Source: Actinomycetes bacterium (GTDB lineage Bacteria > Actinomycetota > Acidimicrobiia > Acidimicrobiales > Acidimicrobiaceae). From it: 15,968 bases of DNA. Location of the stretch: contig JAJYFP010000004.1 in NCBI GenBank assembly GCA_021790855.1, positions 1 to 15,968 on the forward strand. Reading direction: 5' to 3'. A program made the position numbers and the translations under genes. Of the stretch, positions 1-7,331 are shown in pieces. The stretch's first letter is position 1; every line of letters begins with the position of its first letter. The notes under the pieces are model-generated. The model saw only the letters and a program-made list of their open reading frames with translations. It had not been told where the DNA came from and ran no database searches.

Positions 1-283
1 AAGCCGATACGAGTCGTCTGGGCGGTTGCTGCTCTGGCGCTGCTGTTGGCACTTGCATCCTATATCGCGGATTGCCGATGCGTTCTATCAACGAGACTCC
101 ACGAGGCAGATCCTCCACCAACACTGAAAGATCTCTATAGCTCAGGGCCTGATGCAGTTTTTCAAGTCTTTCTTCAAAATCGGAGATTCCCAGACGTCCG
201 TCTTGAAACGCGGTTCGGAGTTCTGCTTCCACCAGAGTTCTATCGTCATGGGAAGCTCTGTAGCTCATCCAATCGTTAGTCAT
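1..283 (-). CDS. DUF1707 (SHOCT-like) domain protein, 3' end cut by the window edge
   Basis: The minus strand is open without a stop from the ATG at 283 to base 1, giving 94 visible residues; the gene continues off the left edge. Residues about 6-59 match the DUF1707 pattern seen in many actinobacterial proteins: a polar start (YRASHDDR), a helix, then FQDGRLGISDFEERLEKLHQA, ending in LVEDLP. After the domain comes a Pro/Gln-rich stretch, as is common before a membrane or other C-terminal segment in this family. The function of DUF1707 is unknown. The start may be ATG 283 or ATG 268; neither has a clear Shine-Dalgarno, but a TATAGT box lies 6 nt before ATG 283, which fits a leaderless message. 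The gene diverges from the TetR gene at 605. The family call is confident; the role is not known. Confidence 0.8.
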   Translation of the reverse strand, partial: MTNDWMSYRASHDDRTLVEAELRTAFQDGRLGISDFEERLEKLHQALSYRDLSVLVEDLPRGVSLIERIGNPRYRMQVPTAAPEQQPPRRLVSA

Positions 284-289
284 AAGATC

Positions 290-295
290 ACTATA
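290..295 (-). promoter_or_regulatory. Putative -10 box for a leaderless DUF1707 transcript
   Basis: TATAGT on the minus strand is separated by 6 nt from the ATG at 283, so transcription would begin at or next to the start codon. No good -35 is visible. Leaderless messages are common in actinobacteria; the assignment here is inference. Confidence 0.4.
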
Positions 296-506
296 GCGAA
301 TCTAAAAAAATAATTCATGAGAGTTATTCACATCCCTCAAAAAATGTCTTGACAAAACATTCGCCACATAACTAGAAAGACACTTAAAAGCGTTGTGTAG
401 GCGCCTCTCACGTGCAAAACAGCCATAGCGTGAGAAGACCTTGACTGAAGTAAATCCCACATGTCCAATTTCTTTGGGAATTCTCATAAAGTCCAAGGAA
501 AACTGT

Positions 507-522
507 TCTAGAAGAATCTAGA
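507..522. promoter_or_regulatory. Inverted repeat upstream of tetR, possible autoregulatory operator
   Basis: TCTAGA-AGAA-TCTAGA reads as two 6-bp palindromic half-sites 4 nt apart. It lies just upstream of a near-consensus -10 (TATGAT, 534-539), so a bound protein would cover the -35 region of the tetR promoter. A related ACTAGA occurs at 547-552. TetR-family proteins usually bind such repeats next to their own genes; that this one is bound by the neighbouring TetR is inference. Confidence 0.4.
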
Positions 523-533
523 TCGCATATAGC

Positions 534-539
534 TATGAT
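534..539 (+). promoter_or_regulatory. Putative -10 box of the tetR promoter
   Basis: TATGAT matches five of six positions of TATAAT. No -35 hexamer stands out at normal spacing; the inverted repeat at 507-522 occupies that place. It would give a leader of roughly 60 nt before the ATG at 605. Confidence 0.35.
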
Positions 540-604
540 AGATTTTACTAGAACTATCACCGAGAAGAGATCAAAGATAAGCCTTACCTCCGAAAGGAAG
601 GCAT

Positions 605-1102
605 ATGGGTAGAACTCCGGATCCGCAAAGAAAGTACGAATTAATAAGCGACTCCGTCCCCTATGTCTTGTCCAATGGCGTTGCAACTTTGAGCTTGAGA
701 CCTCTAGCTGCCCACTTGGACACCTCAGCTAGAAATCTTCTCTACCACTTTGAGACCTCAGCCAAACTACTTGAACTGATAATGGACGAGATAAAGCTTC
801 GAGAAATTGAGTCACTAAAGTCAGAGATCAAAGGCACCAATACGGAGTTAGAGATAAAAGATGTCGTCTCCCATCACCTAGAGAGCTTTAAGTCGACTCT
901 TAGAGCTTATGTTGAGTACTCTTTCTCTATCTCATTCGAAAACGCCCACAGGCGCTCTTATCTGAGCGATCTAATCTCAAAGTGGCGAGACGTGCTTCAA
1001 AATCAAGTATCTGCTGACATTGCCACATCACCGTGGGTCGAGAGGCAACTCGACGCCGTCTTCGGGTTAGTTCTGGAAAAGCTGGCTGAGATTCAATCAT
1101 AG
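605..1102 (+). CDS. TetR-family transcriptional regulator
   Basis: A 165-residue protein with an N-terminal TetR DNA-binding domain over about residues 8-58. The diagnostic part is VATLSLRPLAAHLDTSARNL followed by LYHFETSAKLLELI, the helix-turn-helix and the start of helix 4. The C-terminal ligand/dimer domain (about 60-165) is helical and unlike any subgroup I can name, and the protein is shorter than the usual 190-220 residues. It most likely acts as a dimeric repressor in the cytoplasm. The ATG start has a good ribosome site (AAGGAAG, 4 nt upstream). It diverges from the DUF1707 gene and converges on the molybdate transporter gene. Its target is unknown; the nearby inverted repeat suggests autoregulation. 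I see no reason to call it MftR, since it is 10 kb from mftF. Confidence 0.85.
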   Translation: MGRTPDPQRKYELISDSVPYVLSNGVATLSLRPLAAHLDTSARNLLYHFETSAKLLELIMDEIKLREIESLKSEIKGTNTELEIKDVVSHHLESFKSTLRAYVEYSFSISFENAHRRSYLSDLISKWRDVLQNQVSADIATSPWVERQLDAVFGLVLEKLAEIQS

Positions 1103-1172
1103 GTGGCTCCACGTAAGTTGACCTGCTCATACACCCATCAGGCCAGGTCTCATCTGCTAAGACGACGTTACG

Positions 1173-3011
1173 TCACTGTAACTCCATGAGATGCACCACG
1201 GCCACTTCAACCTGTTCGCCTACTCGCAGATCGAACGATAAGACAGACTCGACAACGACCTCGTCTTTCAAGCCATCGACCTCGAGCAGTACTCTGGCTT
1301 TTTGTCCTAGGCGTCTGAAGACCCTTACTTCACCAAAAAACCGCAGTAGCGCCTCCGTAACCACTCCGGGAACGCAGATTACAAGATCCGTAGCCCTGGC
1401 TCCAAAGTATCTTGTAATGGTTGATGTCCTTAGTTCAGGAGCTCTCATCGTCACAAACTCATAGGACAGTATGTTTTCGACACCCACCACGGTCGCTGTC
1501 TCGATGGAAGTTGGAGTAGCAAAAATGTCCGTTGCTGTGCCCGTAGAGATGGTTCGGCCCTGAGCCAAAACGACAATTTTCTCACTCAGCACGACGGCCT
1601 CCTCGGGATCATGAGTCACCAAGACCGTTATCATCTCATTACGAGCTAGCCACAGGATCATCTTTCGTTGAATCCTTTTACGAAGTGCGAAGTCAAGCGC
1701 CGAAAACGGTTCGTCCAACAAAACCAAATAAGGACGTGTAAGCAGCGCTCTGACAAGAGCCACCAGCTGACGCTCACCTCCAGAGAGAGACTCTCCGGAT
1801 CTATCCAACAGATCCATAACCTCAAAGTGACTGACAAGATCGTCAAACAACTCCCTGGACGTGCCGTTTCTCCTCCGCACGATCTCCAGCTCGTCCTTCA
1901 CTTTGTATCCTTTCGAGACGCCCGAACTTTGCGGTATCCAAGCCACTCGATAGCGCCCCAGAAAACCGTTTCTCGGGACTCCCACCTCCTCTTCCACCTG
2001 GAGATAGCTGACTTCACTAACTTCACTGAGTCGTGACACACCCGCAAGATATGAAAGAGCAAGCGATTTGCCAGAGCCCGAGAACCCTAACACTGAGAGA
2101 GATTCAAAGGATTGTTCACACGAAAGAGAGAGCGAGAACTCCTTTAGCGATCCTTCAACTTTAAAGCGGGCACAGCGTGTTGCTGGCTCCAACGTAAGTT
2201 CTCTGTCTTTTTTCACCTCTCTTTGCATTTTCTTTATAATCCACCATGGAGACGGTAGAGTCAAAAATACCAATGATCCCAAGGCTCCGAGAGCCAACGT
2301 GACAAGCACAACGCCAACCGCGGAAGGAACACCATAGCCAGAGAACTGTACGTATGTAAAGATCGGAAGCGAATATGGGTGATAAGCGACAAGAATCGTG
2401 GCGCCAAACTCTCCAAAAGCACGTAGCCAGCCAAGAGCCAATGCACTCTTTAAGGATCGCCAACTCTCGACTAGAGAAAAGACCACGAAAGTCCTCGCTT
2501 TGGAAAAACCCAAAGTGGTAGCGACCTCTAACATCTCTGATCCACTCGCTATGAACGCGGAACGAGAGACCTCAAAAACAAAAGGCAAAGATACAAACAG
2601 CTGTGCCAGCGTCACGGCTGCGAACGAGTTCACCAACGAACCGTGAAAAGCACGGCCAACCAAGGTGTAGGGTCCAAAAGCAAGCAGCAACATAACACCC
2701 GCCACCAAAGGTGGAAGTCCTAGAGGGAGACGCACAAGATCTCCCAGCAACCTAGTCCACACACTCTTAGAGTTCGCTACTAAAAAGGCTAACGGTATCG
2801 CCAAGAACGCATCTATCAGCGTAGCTAAGGTGGTTGCGCCTACTGAAACCAAAGCTGCAGACCCTACCCCAGAAAAGTTGATCTGTCTCCAATTAGACAA
2901 AACAAAAAAGAAAAATGCCAATAGTGGCACGGCCAGATAAAGCACCCCAAGAGCGCCAAGCCCGCCAAGTAGACTCTCTCCTTTTGTGATGGCTCTAAAG
3001 CGTTGCGCCAA
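1173..3011 (-). CDS. Fused molybdate/tungstate ABC permease-ATPase (ModB-ModC type)
   Basis: A single 612-residue polypeptide joins both halves of an oxyanion importer. Residues 1-260 form the permease: about six membrane segments and an EAA-type loop around 158-205 ending in the ModB hallmark GEFGATILV (200-208). Residues about 280-500 are the ATPase: Walker A GFSGSGKS (309-316), Q-loop Gln361, signature LSGGE (409-413), Walker B LVLLDEP (429-435) and switch His467. Residues about 540-612 resemble the TOBE/Mop domain of ModC. The start is TTG with AGAGG 6 nt upstream. It lies 10 nt after the binding-lipoprotein gene, so the two are one operon. ModB and ModC are usually separate proteins; here the fusion supplies one of each per chain, so a dimer would form the complete transporter. 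The substrate could be molybdate or tungstate. All ATPase motifs look intact. Confidence 0.88.
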   Translation of the reverse strand: MAQRFRAITKGESLLGGLGALGVLYLAVPLLAFFFFVLSNWRQINFSGVGSAALVSVGATTLATLIDAFLAIPLAFLVANSKSVWTRLLGDLVRLPLGLPPLVAGVMLLLAFGPYTLVGRAFHGSLVNSFAAVTLAQLFVSLPFVFEVSRSAFIASGSEMLEVATTLGFSKARTFVVFSLVESWRSLKSALALGWLRAFGEFGATILVAYHPYSLPIFTYVQFSGYGVPSAVGVVLVTLALGALGSLVFLTLPSPWWIIKKMQREVKKDRELTLEPATRCARFKVEGSLKEFSLSLSCEQSFESLSVLGFSGSGKSLALSYLAGVSRLSEVSEVSYLQVEEEVGVPRNGFLGRYRVAWIPQSSGVSKGYKVKDELEIVRRRNGTSRELFDDLVSHFEVMDLLDRSGESLSGGERQLVALVRALLTRPYLVLLDEPFSALDFALRKRIQRKMILWLARNEMITVLVTHDPEEAVVLSEKIVVLAQGRTISTGTATDIFATPTSIETATVVGVENILSYEFVTMRAPELRTSTITRYFGARATDLVICVPGVVTEALLRFFGEVRVFRRLGQKARVLLEVDGLKDEVVVESVLSFDLRVGEQVEVAVVHLMELQ

Positions 3012-3021
3012 GTACTGCCTC

Positions 3022-3930
3022 TTATCTTATGATGGACCGAAGCGGAGGTGGAACTTGATTTATAGAGCCAAAGAGTTTTGGCGCAACGAGCGTAAGTCCT
3101 ACTTTTTTAAGAAGCACTTGACCCCGATGAGAGTAAAGGAACTGAATAAACGACTCCGCCGCCCGCAGATGAGGTGCTCCTTTGACAACTGTGACTGTAA
3201 AGGTGGCACCAAGATCGATTCCAGTTTCTATCGTAGGAATATTGGCGAGAACGGCTTCATTAAAGTAGAAGAATCCTGCATCCAGTTGGCCAGCCTTCAG
3301 CCGAGAGACTAGCGTCTCTTCAGGAAATACTTGTGCAGGATTCTCTGGAGATCCCAAAATTTGACTCACAAGTCTTGGATCGTGTAACTTCTGTGCCTCC
3401 TGCTCAACCAACTTGATCGTAAGAACTCCTTTAGGATCAAGTTTTGGATCGGTCCTTCCTAAGAGAAATCCTTTCCTGGTCATCACCTGGTACCAGGGTT
3501 TCGCCTTCAGTTCAGACGCAAAAGAAGAGTTCGGGTTGTATCCGATGACAAGTGGGGCTTTCGCTAAGTACAAGTACCAGCTCGCCCAGTTTCCATTGGA
3601 GCTCCCTTCCAATGTGGCGTTGACTTTCGGGGAAGCAGAGATGAAGACGTCCGCCACTTCGACCCTATCTTTTATCTCGTTTGCTAATGCCGTGGCTCCA
3701 CCAGGAAGTCCCGCTAAGGTATAACCCGTTGTCTCGTGAAATGCAGGTCCGATCACCTTATTCATCGCCCCGACAAGCGATCCCGCATATAAAACATCGA
3801 CCGATCCTGATCCCCTTATGACACCGCCGTCTCGTGACGTTATCAAAGAGGTGCTGGTCGACGTCGACGTCTGCTCTGCACAAGCACTTGCCAACGTTCC
3901 CACAAGTAGCAAAGGTGCAACGCTTCTCAT
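3022..3930 (-). CDS. WtpA/ModA-like molybdate/tungstate-binding lipoprotein
   Basis: This is the extracellular solute-binding protein of the adjacent transporter. From the preferred ATG (3930) it has 302 residues: a short signal peptide with lipobox LASAC (lipidated Cys17), a Ser/Thr-rich linker, then a binding fold beginning with VLYAGSL (46-52), the motif typical of WtpA-like tungstate/molybdate proteins. Later ASPKVNATL, GRTDPKLDPKG and DAGFFYFNEAV also fit that family. An upstream in-frame TTG at 3954 would add 8 residues, but ATG 3930 has AAGGA at good spacing and gives a cleaner signal peptide. It sits 43 nt downstream of the regulator gene and 10 nt upstream of the fused permease-ATPase. 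Choice between molybdate and tungstate cannot be made from sequence alone. Confidence 0.87.
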   Translation of the reverse strand: MRSVAPLLLVGTLASACAEQTSTSTSTSLITSRDGGVIRGSGSVDVLYAGSLVGAMNKVIGPAFHETTGYTLAGLPGGATALANEIKDRVEVADVFISASPKVNATLEGSSNGNWASWYLYLAKAPLVIGYNPNSSFASELKAKPWYQVMTRKGFLLGRTDPKLDPKGVLTIKLVEQEAQKLHDPRLVSQILGSPENPAQVFPEETLVSRLKAGQLDAGFFYFNEAVLANIPTIETGIDLGATFTVTVVKGAPHLRAAESFIQFLYSHRGQVLLKKVGLTLVAPKLFGSINQVPPPLRSIIR

Positions 3931-3973
3931 AGCCGTCCTTATGGTCCTAACCAACCTTTCTATCCAACACTTT

Positions 3974-4972
3974 CTAGCTCAAACGGTAACCCGAGATGGC
4001 CTGTACCTCGAGACGAAATCTTCGAGAACAGACCTCTCCACCCACCTTGGTAACAAGACGCTCGTCGACAACTTCTTTGTCATATAGAAGTACGCTACGT
4101 TGCAAGTCCACCTCGACAAAGGGTACTCCACAGGACATAGCAGCAGACAGGGAGGTAACTCCCGCATCTGCAGAACCTTGTGCTAGTTGAGTTGCTACCT
4201 GTTCATGGTCCTTACACGTGATATATCGACCGAAAGCCTCAATTGGGTTTGTAACCAACGACGCCACTTGCGAAGCCATGAAGTCATAGACCCCAGATCC
4301 AACTGGACGTCCCGCAAAAACAACATCTGAACCTACGAGATCGACAAGTGAAGTAGCTGTAAAACCTGGTCTAAATGCCAGCACAAGTTCCCACTCTGAT
4401 AGCGGGATTGATTCGAAACCATGCACGTTCATCACTTGAGACTCTTGCGAGTGATGAACGACCGCAAAGTGCGTTTTGCATTCCTTGAGATCGCTGAGAG
4501 AGTCGTAGTTGGGCTTATTCAACCAGCGATGATGAACTTTCCCACCATATCTAACCATATATTGAGAAAGAACCGACACAATAGGATCACATCCGGTGTA
4601 GATCACCGACTCCCATCCCGAGGACGAAACTTCTGTTACCCTCTCACCACGTTGGTATCCCAAGATATCCGCGCTCATCTGTATGCCCTGAGATAGGTTA
4701 GGAAGTTTGATCAGGCTCCTCTTTCCTCCGAGATCCGCAACTACGTAACGCGAAAGTTCCACTCCATCTCTTTGAATTGAAGACTCAGTACTTCCAAAGA
4801 GTACCTCCACAGAGCTACAGAGGACCCGTGCGATTCGAAGAGCCACGTCCACCTTTGGTGCCGCGGCCAGCGATTCGATAGCGCTATAAGCCTGTCGAGA
4901 AATACCCACGAGCAACGCCACTTCTTGTTGGGTAAGGGCAAGCTCTACGCGTCTGTCTCTGATCTTTGACAC
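3974..4972 (-). CDS. XRE-family regulator with PBP-like (molybdate-sensing type) domain
   Basis: A 332-residue cytoplasmic regulator, first gene of the molybdate/tungstate operon. Residues about 3-60 form a Cro/C1-type helix-turn-helix (ALTQQEVALLVGISRQAYSA, then DVALRIARVL). Residues about 85-315 resemble the periplasmic-binding-protein-like domain found fused to helix-turn-helix or MoeA domains (PBP-like, PF12727 type), including a GYQRGERV segment, HFAVVHH, ELVLAFRPG, and GSADAGVTSLSAA near the end. Domains of this kind are known or proposed to bind molybdate, so it plausibly replaces ModE. The start is GTG 4972; it has no clear Shine-Dalgarno, but TAAAGT lies 7 nt upstream, so a leaderless message is possible. 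TTGAC repeats and an inverted repeat overlap the start region and could be the operator. Ligand and target are inference. Confidence 0.82.
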   Translation of the reverse strand: MSKIRDRRVELALTQQEVALLVGISRQAYSAIESLAAAPKVDVALRIARVLCSSVEVLFGSTESSIQRDGVELSRYVVADLGGKRSLIKLPNLSQGIQMSADILGYQRGERVTEVSSSGWESVIYTGCDPIVSVLSQYMVRYGGKVHHRWLNKPNYDSLSDLKECKTHFAVVHHSQESQVMNVHGFESIPLSEWELVLAFRPGFTATSLVDLVGSDVVFAGRPVGSGVYDFMASQVASLVTNPIEAFGRYITCKDHEQVATQLAQGSADAGVTSLSAAMSCGVPFVEVDLQRSVLLYDKEVVDERLVTKVGGEVCSRRFRLEVQAISGYRLS

Positions 4973-5007
4973 AGAGTCAACTTTAGTCCCAATGTCAAGT
5001 TAACATT
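4966..5007. promoter_or_regulatory. Inverted repeats at the start of the molybdate regulator gene, possible operator
   Basis: Two dyads lie side by side. TTGAC-N5-GTCAA (4966-4980) spans the GTG start codon. AATGT-N7-ACATT (4991-5007) lies just upstream. On the coding strand TTGAC occurs twice before the start and GTCAA once after it. This placement suits autorepression by the encoded regulator, but no binding-site model is available to confirm it. Confidence 0.35.
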
Positions 5008-5038
5008 ACATGGCTAGGCAAATTATGTCGTGAGTTAT

Positions 5039-6418
5039 TTACATGTTCTCCATGAACAGCGCTTCGACGAAGCTAGCATACGTCATAAGCTCTAGGTCCC
5101 GACCTACTCGGCCCACCAGCTGAACACCAACTGGCATAGCAGCCTCTCTTGGATAAAAAGGTACAGTCGCCGCGGGAGCTCGCGTCATATTAAAAGGATA
5201 CGTGAAGCTCACCCAGTTAGCGTCTGAAGGTTTGACGGGACCTTGGTCCTTGGAAATAACTGGAGGGATACTTGCACAAGTGGGGGTCATAAGAAGATCG
5301 AAATCAACCATCTTTTCGACAAACCTAAGAGAGATTTTCTGAGCTAAACCCTGCGCATCCAAGAGATCGCTTGCCTTTAGCTCTCTAACATGTTCAAGCC
5401 ACTGCCTATTTTCGGGTTCGATCTCTTCCCAACCTCTATCGTTCAAGTCGTCTTCTATGCCACTGAGCGTATATGCGAGAGCCAAAGTCATATACGATTC
5501 AATGGGATCTGCATCCAAGACATCCTCGACGACCTCCACGCCTATTCCTTGAGACTCCAGCAGACGAACAGCTTGGTCGAACCCAGCAGATACGTCATCT
5601 GTAGTGGAAGCATATCCGAGCGTTTTGGAAGCCAAGACCCGTCTGGGTGGCACCTTCAAAGCCCAATGTTGGTAAAACAGACCATACGGGCGATCTCTAG
5701 AGCGAAAGTCTCTATCATCTGGACCTACTACTTCATCTAGAACGTATGAAATCTCCTTTAACGTAGCCGCTATAGGACCCACACAACTCAAGTCGATCCA
5801 GGAACCTTTTGTGGGAACTACCGGTATCAGACCCAAAGAGCACTTGAAACCAGAGATACCACAGGCTGCGGAGGGAATTCGGATGGAACCACCTCCGTCC
5901 GATCCAGTCGCCAGAGGGACAATTCCCGCGGACACAGCGGCAGCTGATCCACCCGATGATCCTCCTGCTGTACGCGTCAGATCCAGGGGATTTCTCGTAG
6001 GTCCAAAGATTGCATTATCAGTTTCAGATCTGAGACCGAACTCAGGAGCGTTTGTCTTACCAACAACGATTGCGCCTTGAGATTTCAATCTCTCCACCAT
6101 GATTGAGTCTATTTGAGCTGGGGGATCAGATCTATACAAAGCCGAACCCTTGGTTGTAGTAAAGCCAACAGCGTCCTCTAGGTCCTTTACACCAAAGGGA
6201 ACCCCAAGGAGCCTTCCATAGATCTCTCGCTTGGCTATTGCTTGATCCAACCTGTCGGCCGCGTCCATGGAACGCTCTAGATCTACCGATACAAAAGCAC
6301 CGATCTCTTTATTGCTCGACTTTAAAGCCAAGTCTACTTCTAACAAGACCTCACGAGCCGAGATCTCCTTGTTTGCGACCATCTCGGCAAGATCGACAAG
6401 ATCAACCCCTAAAAACAC
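5039..6418 (-). CDS. Amidase-signature family hydrolase
   Basis: A cytoplasmic amidase of the Ser-cisSer-Lys type, which hydrolyses an amide to acid plus ammonia. From the preferred GTG (6418) it has 459 residues, a normal length. The triad is visible: Lys78 in GVPFGVKD, cis-Ser154 in AGGSSGGSAAA, and nucleophile Ser178 in GSDGGGSIRIPSA. The conserved C-terminal PVGVQLVGR is also present. A GTG at 6448 is in frame but lacks a ribosome site; GTG 6418 has GGAAGG 7 nt before it and the protein then begins at the family's usual D-L-xx-L-A-E segment. It is unlikely to be GatA of the tRNA-dependent amidotransferase, since no gatB or gatC is nearby. Natural substrate unknown. It lies 66 nt upstream of the molybdate regulator gene on the same strand, so read-through is possible. 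Confidence 0.85.
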   Translation of the reverse strand: MFLGVDLVDLAEMVANKEISAREVLLEVDLALKSSNKEIGAFVSVDLERSMDAADRLDQAIAKREIYGRLLGVPFGVKDLEDAVGFTTTKGSALYRSDPPAQIDSIMVERLKSQGAIVVGKTNAPEFGLRSETDNAIFGPTRNPLDLTRTAGGSSGGSAAAVSAGIVPLATGSDGGGSIRIPSAACGISGFKCSLGLIPVVPTKGSWIDLSCVGPIAATLKEISYVLDEVVGPDDRDFRSRDRPYGLFYQHWALKVPPRRVLASKTLGYASTTDDVSAGFDQAVRLLESQGIGVEVVEDVLDADPIESYMTLALAYTLSGIEDDLNDRGWEEIEPENRQWLEHVRELKASDLLDAQGLAQKISLRFVEKMVDFDLLMTPTCASIPPVISKDQGPVKPSDANWVSFTYPFNMTRAPAATVPFYPREAAMPVGVQLVGRVGRDLELMTYASFVEALFMENM

Positions 6419-6555
6419 TCTCCAACCTTCCAAGACTGCACAAGACACGTGCTAGCACTAAGAGTCCAATACTTTGCAGCAGGCTTTAGAGAATCTCCTG
6501 GAATATTGCGTCCTCGTTCTATGGAACCTGAAAACTTAACTGTCCATGTCGAGTA

Positions 6556-7233
6556 CTAACCCTGGGGAGGAAGAAGACCGTCGGCAAGCTTTTCTGCCAT
6601 GGCCCAACCAAACACCACTAGCGAGTCACAGTTGTGACAGTCTACGTTCTCAAAAAACTGACCGTATCCTGAAGGGTCGCGACCCTTTAAATCGCCATAT
6701 ACCAAGTATCCTACCGTTAACGCGTCTCCACTTATGATAAAGCTCTTGTCGTCTAATTGAGACTCCGCACCGTATCGCTTTGCTAGTCGCCGAGCCCAGG
6801 CTCGCTCTTCTCCGGTTGGCTTGTGTCCCGGTCTAGGAACGATATCTTCGAGACCGGAGTACACATCATAACCGTCTGGAGAAACCATGCGGACTCCCAC
6901 GAGCACATCTTCGTCAGGAAAAGCCAACAACGCCTTACGGTACTGTTCAGCTAAGAGTTCAAACAGGTAGTCCTTCTCAAAGGCACCTTCCTTCGTCACT
7001 GATAAACCGATCAGGATACAAGGAGTACCGCCTATTCTTTCCAGTGTATAAAATACAAACCCACACAACTCACCGTCTTGGCGAATGAATGAACAAAGCA
7101 CCCAGTCTTCACGTAGTTTTGAAAGAAAACCTATATCAAAACCAGCTCCCCTAGACAAGGCGAGCTCCGCGAACTCAGCAAGTTCAGCATCCCCGACAGT
7201 GATTGCGTCGCCGGTCGTTACGTCAATAGCCAT
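6556..7233 (-). CDS. Unrecognised protein with a GNAT-like fold pattern
   Basis: A 225-residue soluble protein that I do not recognise. Residues about 1-150 alternate strands and helices in the order of a Gcn5-related acetyltransferase: a helix ending LSKLREDWVLCSFI, a strand pair (GELCGFVFYTLERIGGTPCILIG), then a long helix (FELLAEQYRKALLA) and a strand (DVLVGVRM). The second part contains PRPGHKPTGEERAWARRLAKR, which resembles the polar tail found in poorly characterised GNAT-like proteins, and a Cys/His cluster VDCHNCD near residues 196-202. No signal peptide or membrane segment. ATG start with AGGAG 10 nt upstream. It follows dnaE on the same strand after 98 nt. An acetyltransferase role is a guess from the fold pattern; the acetyl-CoA binding loop is not clear. 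Confidence 0.6.
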   Translation of the reverse strand: MAIDVTTGDAITVGDAELAEFAELALSRGAGFDIGFLSKLREDWVLCSFIRQDGELCGFVFYTLERIGGTPCILIGLSVTKEGAFEKDYLFELLAEQYRKALLAFPDEDVLVGVRMVSPDGYDVYSGLEDIVPRPGHKPTGEERAWARRLAKRYGAESQLDDKSFIISGDALTVGYLVYGDLKGRDPSGYGQFFENVDCHNCDSLVVFGWAMAEKLADGLLPPQG

Positions 7234-7331
7234 GTTTGAGCTACTCCTATTTTCCGTGAACGTTACTACTATGCTACCACCAATAGCACCGCTGTGCGGT
7301 AGCTAGAGTCCTGTATCTCAGCTAACGCTCT

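Larger units (their letters stand above)
284..604. other. Divergent intergenic region between the DUF1707 and tetR genes
   Basis: This 321-nt AT-rich stretch holds no convincing gene. It contains the leftward -10 at 290-295, a DnaA-box-like 9-mer (TTATTCACA) at 324-332, a TTGACA at 349-354 without a good partner, and, near the right end, an inverted repeat with a -10 box in front of tetR. The short minus-strand open frames here lack ribosome sites and family features. Confidence 0.6.

Noticed and set aside
46..279. Plus-strand frame of 77 residues with a hydrophobic N-terminus
   Set aside because: It is antisense to the DUF1707 frame, which has a recognisable domain; the plus frame has a TTG start and no ribosome site.
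324..332. TTATTCACA, a DnaA-box-like 9-mer
   Set aside because: A lone degenerate match is expected about once in 33 kb on both strands; no cluster suggests an origin.
302..496. Small minus-strand frame in the DUF1707/tetR intergenic region
   Set aside because: No ribosome site, no family features, and overlapped by another equally featureless frame.
1164..1174. GACGT-T-ACGTC dyad between tetR and the transporter gene
   Set aside because: Five-bp arms with a 1-nt centre and no T tract; not a terminator, and a site call would be a guess.
7288..7300. ACCGC-TGT-GCGGT hairpin after dnaE
   Set aside because: A short stem with no T run on the minus strand; not enough for a terminator call.
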